Positions 52,017-61,796 are shown, counted from the first letter of the stretch. The stretch: DNA of 64,000 nt from Thermoproteota archaeon (GCA_026986575.1 JALSOH010000009.1:1-64000), one strand, 5' to 3'. The notes: generated by a model not told the origin, from the sequence alone. Translations and numbers: made by a program.

Positions 52017-52546
52017 GGGCTGACCTTTCTTTTAGACCCAAACCCAAATGCACGCTTACCTCCTCGGGTTACCGCGTCGAGGTGCTACCGATGGGATGTT
52101 CCTCTACCTGCGCCTCAATAATGATGGTCTCCTCCCTACCTACCCTCCGTCCCGAGGTCAGATTGATCGTCTGCGAAGAGGCGATCTCCATCAAATTGAG
52201 TGGTGTCCCGATACCCAAATCAAACCCTATCCTCATAGTACACAACAGATGCGACTTGGAGCTCGGCGGGAGGACGCTCGTGCTTCCCTGTGGGGAGGGG
52301 GCCCTCCCCACCTACTTGGAGGTCAGTAGCGTTAGAGAGGAGATGCAGGAAATAGGTCTCAATTTAAGGGGAAAGGTACTCTACAAAGGCGATCTCTCGA
52401 TATACCTCCTTCAACTGCCCACCGGAGGAGAGTTAATAGCAGGAGCAGGAGGTTCGATCATATTCAACCCTGGCAGCTACCTACTGATCACTGAGGCAGG
52501 AAGATCTAGACTCAAAGTAGATGGGGAAGAACTGATCCTCCCCTGA
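51974..52546 (+). CDS. Hypothetical protein coupled to GTPase
   Basis: A 190-residue beta-rich protein: TSSGYRVEVLPMGCSSTCAS, ILIVHNRCDLELGGRTLVLP, LLQLPTGGELIAGAGGSIIF, with four Cys in the N-terminal half. It overlaps the GTPase stop by 43 bases. GTG 51974 has GGAG six bases upstream; TTG 52013 is an alternative. No family recognised; regular strand pairs suggest a beta-sandwich. It may be the GTPase partner or effector. Confidence 0.62.
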   Translation: MDILDEKKASIIRLRADLSFRPKPKCTLTSSGYRVEVLPMGCSSTCASIMMVSSLPTLRPEVRLIVCEEAISIKLSGVPIPKSNPILIVHNRCDLELGGRTLVLPCGEGALPTYLEVSSVREEMQEIGLNLRGKVLYKGDLSIYLLQLPTGGELIAGAGGSIIFNPGSYLLITEAGRSRLKVDGEELILP

Positions 52547-52548
52547 AA

Positions 52549-53061
52549 TCAAGGAACTTCAACGCTTTTGGAGACAATTTTCCCATTATCTAGGGTACCC
52601 CCTACCACCAGGATCTTACCGCTGGGTACGTACTCGGAAGGAATGAAAAGGGAGAGCTCCAAGCTTTCCTTAGGGTCAAGAGGGGCATCTAGTTGATAAC
52701 CACCCGTCACATTCTCTCCTGTGATGAGGTACACCTCTCCCCGCCCGAAGCCTAGGGTCTTGAATTGAAGCTTAACTATGGGGGAGCTACCTGCGTTACT
52801 AATCCTGAGATCTATGGCGTATCCACCCGTTGGATCCCTTAGGTAGCCGTATAGAGATGTAGGATATGAAAAGCTATAGATAGCATCGCTCGCGAGGTTA
52901 AAGGGTGGCTCAGGGAGATACTCAGATCTCAGTATCCTCACGTAAATGTCCTCTTCCAGCTCTCTAGCGGAAATAGTGGTCTGATACGCTATGAAGAGAC
53001 CTACAACGATCGAAATAGCGAGGACAATCGCTATCCAGCTCACATTCTCCGCGGTCTCCAT
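52549..53061 (-). CDS. Pilin-like protein 1
   Basis: Starts METAENVSWIAIVLAISIVV with one N-terminal helix and Glu5, then a beta-rich domain of about 140 residues (AIDLRISNAGSSPIVKLQF). There is no positively charged leader or cleavage site before the helix. It resembles the 55174 protein in layout (YVRILRSEY versus YVRLINSQY after the helix). It is last in the pilus operon behind the TadC-type gene. Confidence 0.75.
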   Translation of the reverse strand: METAENVSWIAIVLAISIVVGLFIAYQTTISARELEEDIYVRILRSEYLPEPPFNLASDAIYSFSYPTSLYGYLRDPTGGYAIDLRISNAGSSPIVKLQFKTLGFGRGEVYLITGENVTGGYQLDAPLDPKESLELSLFIPSEYVPSGKILVVGGTLDNGKIVSKSVEVP

Positions 53062-53081
53062 TTTGAACCTCCCATTGGAGA

Positions 53082-54677
53082 TCAGCGATAGAGCGCGAAG
53101 AGTGCCGGGGAGACCAGCGAATGAATAACCACTATCATTATCATCGAGACTATCGCGTATAATATACTCTGAATGTTTCCATGCCTAGTACCATCTGAGA
53201 CGCTGCTTGTGAAGATCCCGAATATGAAGATGAACATAACGGCGAATAGAAAGTAAACATCGATTATCCACGTCTTCGCCTTGAGGAAGGAGAGCAGCAT
53301 CAACATACCCTGCATCCCCGTGGCTATCTGGGTTCCCGCGTGTTGGACCTGAGCCATGGATTCGGACACCTTCTCACCTAGGAAGGCCATGAGGTCAACG
53401 AAGAGCATGCTGAAAGAGAGACTAACTGCCATCAGAAAGCTGTTCATGGAGAGAGTACCCCTTATCTTTTCGTAAACGGTGGACATGAGAGCTATTATCG
53501 TTCTGACGTTAAGAAGCGCTTCGTATCCGTAGATTCCCTTCTGGAGATCCGTTATCAGCTTCTTATATATCTTGTAAACGTAAATCCTCTCGAAGTCCTT
53601 CTTCTCAGGTATCTCCCCCACATTAACTAGGTTACCTAGGCTGAATTTGAGGACCTTCGAGAACCTCCCGTAAATGTCTAGGGGCATCGAGGTCACAGCC
53701 TCGGTGAATGTCTGCCCTATACTTATCCTCCCTCCCAAATCGGCTAGGAAAACCGGAAGGAACGTGTAGGTGTCCTTTCTCAGCCCAATGTACTCCTTAG
53801 TAGCTAGATATCCTACGATGAAAAAGGTCAGGACCCCCAAGAACAGGGAGTAAGTGCCGATTATGAAGTAACCAGCTACAGAGACCAGAGCGGCGAAAAT
53901 CAGCTGGATGAAGAACAACTTCCCACTGAACATTATTTGCTCGGGGTAGTACAGGAACTTGTTCTCTGAGAACAGGAGTATGAGCCCGACACCAAGCCCT
54001 AGGGCGAGGTTGATGAATAAGTACTCGACGAAGGGCATGTTGGCCACTCCACCGAGGAGAACCAGCATGAGGGGGGTCATTATGATGAAGGGCATGAGAC
54101 CGCTCAGGAAGGAGTTTATGAACCGTTCGAATGTCTCAATATTCCTCTGACTGTCTATGATCTCCTGCTGTATAACCATACTGAAAATCCCCTTGGTATC
54201 AATTCCCGTTGTCATCCCGTTGTATATGCTCGTCAGGAAGCTCTTGAAGCTCACTCCCAGTCTCTTTTCCTCTTGGAGAACCCTATTGATAGCTTCCCTC
54301 AGGTCCATGCCCATAAAGTAGAAGTAACCCATGATCTTCCTGAAGACATAGCTCCCCTCATATTCCCTCATTCGGGCGAACTGGTCAAATATGCCCGTGA
54401 CATCGAAACCTGCGTTGGCTAGTATGAAGCCATGCAACGCGAAGAGCACAGTCTCTCTGTTCACGAGCCCGTAATCCCTCCCCGTGGTGAAGAGACCGTA
54501 AAGGAGCATGATGGCGAAGAGAGGGATGAGGACGAGCACAACGTAATAGCCCGTTACGTAAGCGAGCACTCCGAGTAGCAGTGAGGAGGCGATTACCTTC
54601 TTTATGGCCCCCTCGAGCCTCTCCTTAGCGTTATATACTCCCCTCTTTTCAAGCTCAAGGGCTATAGCATCTAACAA
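53082..54677 (-). CDS. tadC: TadC/FlaJ-type pilus membrane platform protein
   Basis: 531 residues with two T2SSF-like halves: GYFYFMGMDLREAINRVLQEE and GGRISIGQTFTEAVTSMPLD, each followed by hydrophobic helices (GLMPFIIMTPLMLVLLGGV, LLFSENKFLYYPEQIMFSG). About nine helices in total. This is the inner-membrane core that the TadA-type ATPase drives to polymerise pilins. A TTG at 54677 overlaps the preceding pilin-like gene by 23 bases. Confidence 0.88.
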   Translation of the reverse strand: MLDAIALELEKRGVYNAKERLEGAIKKVIASSLLLGVLAYVTGYYVVLVLIPLFAIMLLYGLFTTGRDYGLVNRETVLFALHGFILANAGFDVTGIFDQFARMREYEGSYVFRKIMGYFYFMGMDLREAINRVLQEEKRLGVSFKSFLTSIYNGMTTGIDTKGIFSMVIQQEIIDSQRNIETFERFINSFLSGLMPFIIMTPLMLVLLGGVANMPFVEYLFINLALGLGVGLILLFSENKFLYYPEQIMFSGKLFFIQLIFAALVSVAGYFIIGTYSLFLGVLTFFIVGYLATKEYIGLRKDTYTFLPVFLADLGGRISIGQTFTEAVTSMPLDIYGRFSKVLKFSLGNLVNVGEIPEKKDFERIYVYKIYKKLITDLQKGIYGYEALLNVRTIIALMSTVYEKIRGTLSMNSFLMAVSLSFSMLFVDLMAFLGEKVSESMAQVQHAGTQIATGMQGMLMLLSFLKAKTWIIDVYFLFAVMFIFIFGIFTSSVSDGTRHGNIQSILYAIVSMIMIVVIHSLVSPALFALYR

Positions 54678-55161
54678 CTTCTACATCACCAGACTCCAAC
54701 CACATTATCACGAGGTAGTAGTCCTCTGATGGGTAGGAGGATATGGAGGGGAGATCTGTTAGGTTGACATCCACTTCAACCAATTCCTTCGCTGGGAACG
54801 ATATGACAGTTCCGTTCACCTCTGAGTACTTGGTTCCATTGTAGTAGATCGTGAGGTTCTCCCCGGTTTCACTGTAGAACACGGATATCCTGTCGGTGTA
54901 AACCCAGTCTCCGTAGTTGTAGAAGTGTATGGCAGTGTAATTGTGATCGGGGACGAGGCTTCCCCCGCTCAAGCGGTAGGTGGTGTTGGTATAGCAGGCC
55001 ACGACCGCTATGGATTTGCTGGAAGCCTTGGATGAGAGCCTGCTTATGTATGTGTGGGCCTCGGAATACTGGCTGTATGCCTTGATAAAAGCAGTAGAGA
55101 CTATAGCTAAGGCAACCAAAACTATACCTACCATAGCGAGCTTGGAAAAAGAGAGTTCCAA
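54655..55161 (-). CDS. Pilin-like protein 2
   Basis: Starts MELSFSKLAMVGIVLVALAI with one helix, then a domain with several NxT/S sequons (YTNTTYRL, DHNYTAIHF, ENLTIYYNGT). Three Cys are present. It starts at TTG 55161, 13 bases from the preceding gene. It overlaps tadC-type. Probably a minor pilin or platform-associated protein. Confidence 0.72.
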   Translation of the reverse strand: MELSFSKLAMVGIVLVALAIVSTAFIKAYSQYSEAHTYISRLSSKASSKSIAVVACYTNTTYRLSGGSLVPDHNYTAIHFYNYGDWVYTDRISVFYSETGENLTIYYNGTKYSEVNGTVISFPAKELVEVDVNLTDLPSISSYPSEDYYLVIMWLESGDVEVVRCYSP

Positions 55162-55173
55162 GGGGAGGTCCCC

Positions 55174-55605
55174 TTACGGAATCTCTATAGTCTGGGCAGC
55201 GGTCGTTCCATCACTGAAAGTAGCAGTTATCACCAAGGATTTGCTTCCAGAGACGTACCCTCCAGAGACCTTCACAGTGATATCCATTGTACCCTTCGGC
55301 GGTATGTTCAGAGTGGTGAGGTCAGCGGGACTTATTGGAGTCACGGAAGCGCCAGAGCCGAACCCGACGGGAGAGAGGTCTATACCAGTCAGCGTGTTTC
55401 CTCCTTCACCGGTGTTCACTATTCTGAAGCTGATGACGTAGGAGGAGTCAGCATCGGAGTACTGGCTGTTTATCAGCCTAACATAGAACCTCTGCCCGAC
55501 CTGCTGAGCTCCAGTGAGCACCTGACCCATCAGGAAGAGACCCACGACTGCCACAACCACCAGTACCAAGGCGATCCACACGACCTTTTCCACGGTTATC
55601 TGCAA
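55174..55605 (-). CDS. Pilin-like protein 3, possibly the major subunit
   Basis: Starts MQITVEKVVWIALVLVVVAV with Glu6 and a single helix, followed by a compact beta domain with IVNTGEGGNTLTGIDLSPVG and Ala/Gly/Ser/Thr-rich content, like archaeal filament subunits. TTG 55605 has a strong GGAGGGTG and its own CTTTTTATT box, so it may be transcribed strongly. An in-frame stop directly upstream excludes a longer leader. Major-pilin role is inferred. Confidence 0.72.
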   Translation of the reverse strand: MQITVEKVVWIALVLVVVAVVGLFLMGQVLTGAQQVGQRFYVRLINSQYSDADSSYVISFRIVNTGEGGNTLTGIDLSPVGFGSGASVTPISPADLTTLNIPPKGTMDITVKVSGGYVSGSKSLVITATFSDGTTAAQTIEIP

Positions 55606-55639
55606 GGACTATACACCCTCCTTTATCATCTGCCATCCA

Positions 55640-55651
55640 AATAAAAAGATA
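55640..55651 (-). promoter_or_regulatory. TATA element of pilin-like gene 3
   Basis: The minus strand reads ATCTTTTTATTT, about 35-45 bases before the TTG start, leaving a short leader that contains GGAGGGTG. The AT-rich gap 55652-55860 otherwise holds no gene. Confidence 0.45.
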
Positions 55652-55860
55652 GCCTTTCTTTTCCTAGAGCAATCGCCGACGTCCCTTATTTTTCTTTAAA
55701 GACAGTTTAGATCTGGAAAATTTGTAGGAAAAAAGAGAACAGAGGCTCTCCACGCAATCATGTCTTTATGGTAAACCCAATTATATAGATTAATTAGTGA
55801 CTGGTTGAATGCACAATATAATCAGTTCTAATGGCTAAGATTCAAAAATTTCAGGGATGT

Positions 55861-56232
55861 TCAAAGGCCCACGTTGTACTGGAACACGTGCTTTCCAACA
55901 TTCACGGCTATGATTACAACATCTCCTCTGAGATTCCCGTCACAGTAGCCGAACAACTTGACGGTCCTCTCTGTGTATGAGATCTCGCTCACATTGCATG
56001 GAGATCCATTAGTTTTCATAACCGTAATATTCTGAATTTCGCTATCTGATGTAATAGAAATGATGAACCAAGTTCTATTCTGTGAGAATTCAGAGTCCTC
56101 GACTCTAACCATTATACCCGGCTCCATGATCTTCATTTGGGTGGGGAGGACCTCAAACACTATGGATCCCACTACGATGATTGACGTAAGAGCTATCACG
56201 ATGAGGGATATGGTCTCTAGTGTTATCTCCAA
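55861..56232 (-). CDS. Pilin-like protein 4
   Basis: 123 residues: MEITLETISLIVIALTSIIV with Glu6, then a beta-rich domain with NRTWFIISITSDSEIQNITV and two Cys that may pair. TTG 56232 lies four bases after a GGAGGTGA ribosome site and directly after the TadA-type ATPase stop, so it is translated from the ATPase transcript. No leader peptide. Confidence 0.72.
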   Translation of the reverse strand: MEITLETISLIVIALTSIIVVGSIVFEVLPTQMKIMEPGIMVRVEDSEFSQNRTWFIISITSDSEIQNITVMKTNGSPCNVSEISYTERTVKLFGYCDGNLRGDVVIIAVNVGKHVFQYNVGL

Positions 56233-56236
56233 GGGC

Positions 56237-57808
56237 TCACCTCCTGTAATACCACCTGACCAGCTCCCTGTAGAAGTCCTCCAGCTCTAAGTCCATGTGA
56301 GTGAGTAGGAAGTCCAGCCTGTCCTCGAACTCATCCCTGAGATCGCTGACGGGTACGTTGGTTCTGGAGTGCAGCTGCCACAGGAACCTGTCCAGATCGA
56401 AGTCGGTGGGGTGCTGGTACACACGTATCATATCACCCGTGCTTATGTCTACCATGTAGATCTGGTCCAAGACCCTCCTGTCCTCCTTTATATTCAGGAA
56501 GAGGAGGGACCAGAGCTCCCTCATCACCGAATTGATCAGCTCCTCACTGGCGTTCTCTCCGTAGTACATCCTGAGGAGCATCCTGACCCTCAGCTTGAAT
56601 TCCTCCACCGTGTTGGCGTGTATGGTGAAGGCCAGCCCGTGACCGGTCTGAGAAGCGATCACATCCCCCAGCTCCCTTCCCAAGACCTCAGCCAGTATCA
56701 GGAGGTCGGGGGTGATTCTGAGGGCGAACTTCACTATCTCGTAGAATTCCCCTCCCCTAGCGTAGTAGGGGACCCAACTGTTACCCTTGAACCTCAGAGC
56801 GAGCTCCTCAATGTCCTCTATTGTTACCAGCTTCTTTCTCGGATCGAACATGGCCAGGGCGGCGTTGAGGAGGGTGGTCTTGCCCGTACCCACTGGGCCC
56901 GAGTAGGCGACCTTGCCCTTGTGGTCGACCATCATCCATATGGCCACGGCTGCCTCGGGTGAGAGGGACCCGAACTTTATCAGGTCATTGAATAGGAACG
57001 GTTTAGCGGGGAACTTCCTTATCTGCACAGTGGTCTGCTCGCTCTTAACCCCGCCGAAGCTCGCAGCCACTCTGAATCTGAGGCTCCCGTCCTTGCTCTT
57101 GTACATGAAGGAGACGAGCGGGGTGGCCTCGCTTATACCCCTCCCGTAGAGCGAGGCGATCCTAGAGGTGAACCTCCTAAGAGCTATCTCCGTCGGGAAC
57201 CTGACGTTGGTGTTTATCCACCTGCCCGCGAAGCGCCTCATCTTCACCCTGACAGGCTCCGTTCCCTTAACATCGATGTCAGTTATGTTCCAATCGTATA
57301 TGAGGGGCTGGATCATGCCGAAGCCTATGGTGTCCCTCAGCACGTAGTACATGACCACATCTTTCCTCAGGTTGAACTCGGTCTCAAGCCTGTACTTCCT
57401 GACTATGTCCTGTATAACCTCCTCAAGCCTACCAGCCACGAGTTTGTCGTAGTACTGCTCTTGGAACATCATCACGTCCGAAAGTATGAGGTTGATCAGT
57501 TTCTTGTCGTTCTTGGTGAGCATCCACTCGTTGACCACGTACCTGTAGCTTCCATCAGACTCCCTCACTAGGACGTTGGTGAAGCCCGTCCCCTCGGCCC
57601 TCATCAGTTCCCTACCAGGAGGAACTTCCTCCCTGGTTACGTAGATCTCCTTACCTATGATTGGTATCTTAAGCTCTTCCTGTTCCTTTCTCCTTCTTTC
57701 CTTCTTGCTCTCCAGATCGACCGATTCCAACCCCTCTATGACGCTGACCATATTCAGATTCAGGGAAATTCCCCTGAGAGGAAACCTCAACTTCCCGATC
57801 CCTAACAT
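56237..57808 (-). CDS. tadA: TadA/FlaI/VirB11-type secretion ATPase
   Basis: About 523 residues. Walker A GPVGTGKTTLL (near residue 305), ITPDLLILAEVLGRELGD as Walker B, and the His box TGHGLAFTIHANT. N-terminal domain contains VRDTIGFG-like LRDTIGFGMIQPLIYDWN and VRVKMRRFAGRW. It is the cytoplasmic hexameric motor for pilin assembly. ATG 57808 follows GAGGGGGGTG; GTG 57814 is possible. Confidence 0.93.
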   Translation of the reverse strand: MLGIGKLRFPLRGISLNLNMVSVIEGLESVDLESKKERRRKEQEELKIPIIGKEIYVTREEVPPGRELMRAEGTGFTNVLVRESDGSYRYVVNEWMLTKNDKKLINLILSDVMMFQEQYYDKLVAGRLEEVIQDIVRKYRLETEFNLRKDVVMYYVLRDTIGFGMIQPLIYDWNITDIDVKGTEPVRVKMRRFAGRWINTNVRFPTEIALRRFTSRIASLYGRGISEATPLVSFMYKSKDGSLRFRVAASFGGVKSEQTTVQIRKFPAKPFLFNDLIKFGSLSPEAAVAIWMMVDHKGKVAYSGPVGTGKTTLLNAALAMFDPRKKLVTIEDIEELALRFKGNSWVPYYARGGEFYEIVKFALRITPDLLILAEVLGRELGDVIASQTGHGLAFTIHANTVEEFKLRVRMLLRMYYGENASEELINSVMRELWSLLFLNIKEDRRVLDQIYMVDISTGDMIRVYQHPTDFDLDRFLWQLHSRTNVPVSDLRDEFEDRLDFLLTHMDLELEDFYRELVRWYYRR

Positions 57809-57821
57809 AAGCACACCCCCC

Positions 57822-58970
57822 TCACGGTAAACCGGGAGATCCCTCCATGAACTCGGACGAGAAGACCCTGCCGAGATCAGTAACTATCTCCACAGCCGTT
57901 ATCTTGTTCCTCGCATCCTCGAAGGAAAACCTAGAGTAAGTGGCAGGGCTCAGACCCTCAGGCAGATCCCCGAAGGAGAGCTTCCTCACCTGAGGGGGAG
58001 TGAGATACGTGGGTGCAGCGAATATCTCATCAAACCAAGCATCATCGGCCATGCTGGTGCTCTGAGGAAGATTTATCTGGTTCAGATTGGGCTGGAAGCC
58101 GCTATCTATCTCGGATTCGAAGTCCACAATTCGCCCGTTGACGAGGAAGTAGAACTCACTGATCCAGTTAGTGCCATTCCAGTACCTCCTCGTGGTCACG
58201 CAGTAGTGGTTCCATTCATCCGGAGCCGCTACTCTCTCATCGGGCTGATCCAGTTCCATCCCGTTGGTTATCTTCGCGATGATTCTGGGACTACCTGAGT
58301 GCGGGTCCACCCAAAACTCGAAATCCTGAAGCTTCAGCAGGAGCCAAGGAGATCCCGATCCCTTGGGATTCCTGACCATGATCCAGGAGCATCCGGTGTA
58401 GTTGTAACTCGAGGGGAGCTGGAAGTGACCCACTCCCCAGTTATCGTAATTTAGATCCACGTGCAGAGAGAAGCCCCTCAGCCCCGCCTCCAGCCTAGCT
58501 GCGATGGGGTTGTTCCCCCACCTGAGATCCCCCACACCCCTATCATCATAAATGGTGACGAACCCTGTGCAATCGGGCTGATCACACTCTAGATGGGGCC
58601 TTACGTACTCCAAGAGGCTCACCTTCACGGATTCACCTTCCCCGAGCGGAACCCCCGGACCGGTCCATGTGCCAGCGGGAAGGTTAGTGTCGTTTATCGA
58701 GAGTTCCTTGAAGAAGGTGGGTGTCCTTGATCCGTTGATGTGGACGTAGAGATACCTTAACACCGTAGATCTTCCCCTATTAACTACCAGGAGGCTATAC
58801 CTGTCTAACCATCTTATGAGAACGCTCTCTTTGGATCTCTCCCTCTCCATCTCCAGTTTCTTCCTCATCTTGACCACTGACTGACTCGCGGAAGTCTGCG
58901 CGCTAAGGAAGAAGGAGAGAGCTATCACTGTCAAAAAAACAAAGAAGATGAGGCCGATGGCGCTGTCCAC
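57822..58970 (-). CDS. Pilin-like protein with LamG/ConA-like lectin domain, A
   Basis: 382 residues. The N-terminus MDSAIGLIFFVFLTVIALSF is a pilin-like helix without leader, followed by a basic helix (KMRKKLEMERERSKE) and a stretch VVNRGRSTVLRYLYVHINGSR. From about residue 150 there is a concanavalin A/LamG-type jelly roll: GFSLHVDLNY, WIMVRNPKGSGSPWLLLKL, DEWNHYCVTTRRYW and EFYFLVNGRIVD. Such domains bind sugars or proteins. It starts with GTG, eight bases before the TadA-type gene. Homologous to the 61869 protein. Likely an adhesive tip subunit. Confidence 0.82.
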   Translation of the reverse strand: MDSAIGLIFFVFLTVIALSFFLSAQTSASQSVVKMRKKLEMERERSKESVLIRWLDRYSLLVVNRGRSTVLRYLYVHINGSRTPTFFKELSINDTNLPAGTWTGPGVPLGEGESVKVSLLEYVRPHLECDQPDCTGFVTIYDDRGVGDLRWGNNPIAARLEAGLRGFSLHVDLNYDNWGVGHFQLPSSYNYTGCSWIMVRNPKGSGSPWLLLKLQDFEFWVDPHSGSPRIIAKITNGMELDQPDERVAAPDEWNHYCVTTRRYWNGTNWISEFYFLVNGRIVDFESEIDSGFQPNLNQINLPQSTSMADDAWFDEIFAAPTYLTPPQVRKLSFGDLPEGLSPATYSRFSFEDARNKITAVEIVTDLGRVFSSEFMEGSPGLP

Positions 58971-58979
58971 CTAAGTCCC

Positions 58980-61796
58980 CTAGCCCTTCCACACGTAGCT
59001 CCCCGAGAAGGGAACCTGGTAGCTCTCCACCCCACCGCGTCCCTTGAAGAACACGTTGAGGGTGAATGAACTCAGCTCGTGGCTCAGATGCAGCGTGAAC
59101 GTCCCGTCAGGACTGACTATCACCGCATCGCCCGTCTCAGCCACCACTACCTGCACGAACTCCCACTCGTTCTGCGGCCTGAACTCCGTTCCATCGTCCC
59201 ACACTAGCCTACCGGTCACGGTGGTACCTGATACCTGCACATCGTCGAATCTCAGCGTTCCAACCCTAGCGTTGACCCTCACAGTGTAGCCATCAGTCCT
59301 CACGAGCTCTATGGTCACGTTGTTGCCTATGAGGGACATGGCCTCGCCGGGATGCTCCAGCAGATCGTACAGCGGGAAGAACTGCAGACCCTTACCTCCG
59401 CTGGTATCCACGTAGGTCTTGTTCTCCACCTCGTTGTACACCATCGGCAGGCCGGTCACGTAGGTGGAGCCGTTCCAGTACTTCGCGTACTTGGAGACGA
59501 TTATGTAGGTCCCACTAAAGTTGCCCGGAAGCTCCACGTCAAGCCATCCGCCAAGTATCACTCTGGTGTTGTAATTCGCACCAGCGGTGATCTCGGTAGT
59601 GGCGTTCGGGTTCCTCACGAGGCGCAGGGTCACTTCGGAGGTGAGGTTGTCGGAGGTCAGGGCTATGGTCAAATTGGACGGGAAGTAACCCTCCTTAGAT
59701 GCGGTGATCAGCCAGGTCCCCTCATCGGAGGAGAAGTAAGCCGTACCATTCGCATCGGTGTAGGAGAAAGCGCTCATCCCATCAGATTCCTTGGTCATGA
59801 CGACGTAAGCCTGATCTATAGGTCCAGAAGTCTCGTTGTCCACGACATGCACCGTGAGCACTCCCTCAGCCCTCTGAAGCCTCATCTCATAGATCCCGGA
59901 GTGGTCTATGAGTATAGTCTCATTCCTCGGTAGGTAGCCCTCCTTGTAGGTGTAAACCCAGTAGAGTCCGGGGTCTATGGGATGGTCGGGCTGCCACATA
60001 CCTGTTCCATCTGTGGTACCTTCAAGTCTGACATCTGGGGAGCCTATAATGACAGTTGCGCTGGGGATGACTTCGCTCGTCTCGTTGTCGAGGACCTTTA
60101 TCACAGGCGTGACCTTGTGGTCGGGCTTGGTGAACAGCACTATCGCATCCGAGTAGAGCAGATTGTTGTAGGCCAGCAGCGCTATGCCGCTGAAATCTTT
60201 ACCATTCAGGTCGATGGTCCCCTCGAAGACGTAGACGTTGTGGTAGCTGTGATGGCATCCACATCCCCATCCATGCCCGCTCTCCACCAAGTGGCCCGGC
60301 AGCTCGTACTCATCAGATACGGTGAACTTGAAGAGGGAGCCAGCGTAAGAGTGCCATATCATCTCATCTATGTCTCTCTCCTTCTCAAACGAGGAGATCA
60401 CAAGTAGCTTAGCCTTGGTGAAGTTGTTCTCCCACACGATGTTCGGATCCACCCAGAGCTTCACATGGTATCTCTTCGGCCCGATCGTCTCAATGGTGTA
60501 ATTGAGGATGGTCGGCCTCAGGACGGGACCGTAGACGATCTTCCTTTCCATACCATCGGTGGTATTGAGGGATGCGATGAACACAGGGAGGTCCTCGTTG
60601 TAGAAGAGCACATCCTCCACGCTAGCGGAGGCCGTGGCCTCGACGCTCCTGTGGTAGAAGGTCAGGTGATCCGTCACACTCTCCGAATCTATCTCCCTGA
60701 TAGGAGCGTCATCCAAGCTCGGATAGACGAAGGAGTCTTTGTACACCAGATCGTTAGAGAAGAGGAACCAGCGGAAGTAGTGATGCCACCACCTCCATCC
60801 CCAAGTGGTGACGTTGGAGTAGAAGTACCTGAACATGTGTCCCTCATCGGTGTCCCAAGATCTCTTCCTCTCGTAGGCCACGCTTCCATACCTGTACGCT
60901 GGGCACGGGGTGAGCATCATCGATATCCTAGTGGTGGTCGGGTTGCAGTGACAGTAATTCATAGCCTCCTCATGTGTCAGGAACCTGTTGGAGGTCACGT
61001 TGAAGTAGAAGAACGCGAAGCTGTAAGCTATCCCGTTGACATTCAGGTGTGGGAAGAAGCCCGATACCACGTCGCTGGAGGAGCAGCTACCGCAGTGTCC
61101 GCAGTGCCCGAAGAGGTGGAATTTCTCCGTGCGGAGGAGCTCCCACTTGCCGTAGTTGTTGAACCACACCGACACATTGGCGTACCTGCCTCCGCAGCAC
61201 CCTCCTTCCTCCACCTCAGCCGTTATCTTGAATGGTCCGCAGACATTCCCGAAGCACTGGCTCACATTGAAGGTGGCGAATGTAGGGGCAGCCTTCAGCA
61301 GGGAGTGCCCTATCGCGAATGCCCTGAATGGCTCGCGATTCAGGACGTGGTCCTCCCATCCTGGGCGGAACAGGAACTCGTACTTGTTATAGAGGTGCTT
61401 GATATAGTTGGAGTCTATCGCTCCAATGAACGCCTCCGCTGTAACTGGTACGTCCATATCTCTAGCATCCCATCCACAGCAGCTGGCCCTCAATCCGGAC
61501 TCGACGTCAAACCTGAGACCGTGGTGAGATATGAGCAGATCCACATCTAGGTCCTTGCTACAGTGACATGCCGGGGAAGCTGGGCAGCCTATATCACCCT
61601 CGTGAACCTCGTAGGTGAAGATGCTCCAGAATGGGTGCAACGGATTGCTGTATACTGGAAGAACCGGGACTATAAGGATCGATAATGTCAGAATAAGGAT
61701 AATCCTTTTCCAAAATCTTCCATCCAAATTCCTCCTCAGGGCTTTCATTTCCATCTCCGCGCTCGTGCGCTCGGTAACTCTTATTAACCTTCTCAT
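58980..61796 (-). CDS. Large Cys/His-rich surface protein with carboxypeptidase-regulatory-like domains
   Basis: 938 residues. A signal or anchor helix (IILILTLSILIVPVLPVYS) precedes an N-terminal half loaded with Cys/His clusters: SPACHCSKDL, ASCCGWDARD, EEGGCCGGRYA, FGHCGHCGSC, NYCHCNP and later GWGCGCHHSYH. Two beta-sandwich domains follow (VIKVLDNETSEVIPSATVII and VHVVDNETSGPIDQAYVVMT), like CarboxypepD_reg/Ig-like repeats, then another beta-rich region. No C-terminal anchor. Clusters may be disulfides or metal sites. A GTTAATAAG element near 61783 suggests the real start could be ATG 61754 or 61748 (14 or 16 residues shorter). Confidence 0.8.
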   Translation of the reverse strand: MRRLIRVTERTSAEMEMKALRRNLDGRFWKRIILILTLSILIVPVLPVYSNPLHPFWSIFTYEVHEGDIGCPASPACHCSKDLDVDLLISHHGLRFDVESGLRASCCGWDARDMDVPVTAEAFIGAIDSNYIKHLYNKYEFLFRPGWEDHVLNREPFRAFAIGHSLLKAAPTFATFNVSQCFGNVCGPFKITAEVEEGGCCGGRYANVSVWFNNYGKWELLRTEKFHLFGHCGHCGSCSSSDVVSGFFPHLNVNGIAYSFAFFYFNVTSNRFLTHEEAMNYCHCNPTTTRISMMLTPCPAYRYGSVAYERKRSWDTDEGHMFRYFYSNVTTWGWRWWHHYFRWFLFSNDLVYKDSFVYPSLDDAPIREIDSESVTDHLTFYHRSVEATASASVEDVLFYNEDLPVFIASLNTTDGMERKIVYGPVLRPTILNYTIETIGPKRYHVKLWVDPNIVWENNFTKAKLLVISSFEKERDIDEMIWHSYAGSLFKFTVSDEYELPGHLVESGHGWGCGCHHSYHNVYVFEGTIDLNGKDFSGIALLAYNNLLYSDAIVLFTKPDHKVTPVIKVLDNETSEVIPSATVIIGSPDVRLEGTTDGTGMWQPDHPIDPGLYWVYTYKEGYLPRNETILIDHSGIYEMRLQRAEGVLTVHVVDNETSGPIDQAYVVMTKESDGMSAFSYTDANGTAYFSSDEGTWLITASKEGYFPSNLTIALTSDNLTSEVTLRLVRNPNATTEITAGANYNTRVILGGWLDVELPGNFSGTYIIVSKYAKYWNGSTYVTGLPMVYNEVENKTYVDTSGGKGLQFFPLYDLLEHPGEAMSLIGNNVTIELVRTDGYTVRVNARVGTLRFDDVQVSGTTVTGRLVWDDGTEFRPQNEWEFVQVVVAETGDAVIVSPDGTFTLHLSHELSSFTLNVFFKGRGGVESYQVPFSGSYVWKG

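Noticed and set aside
60465-61550. Long plus-strand open frame of 361 codons
   Set aside because: It is antisense to the Cys/His-rich surface protein, which has signal peptide, sequons and domain motifs. The plus frame lacks a ribosome site and any family feature.
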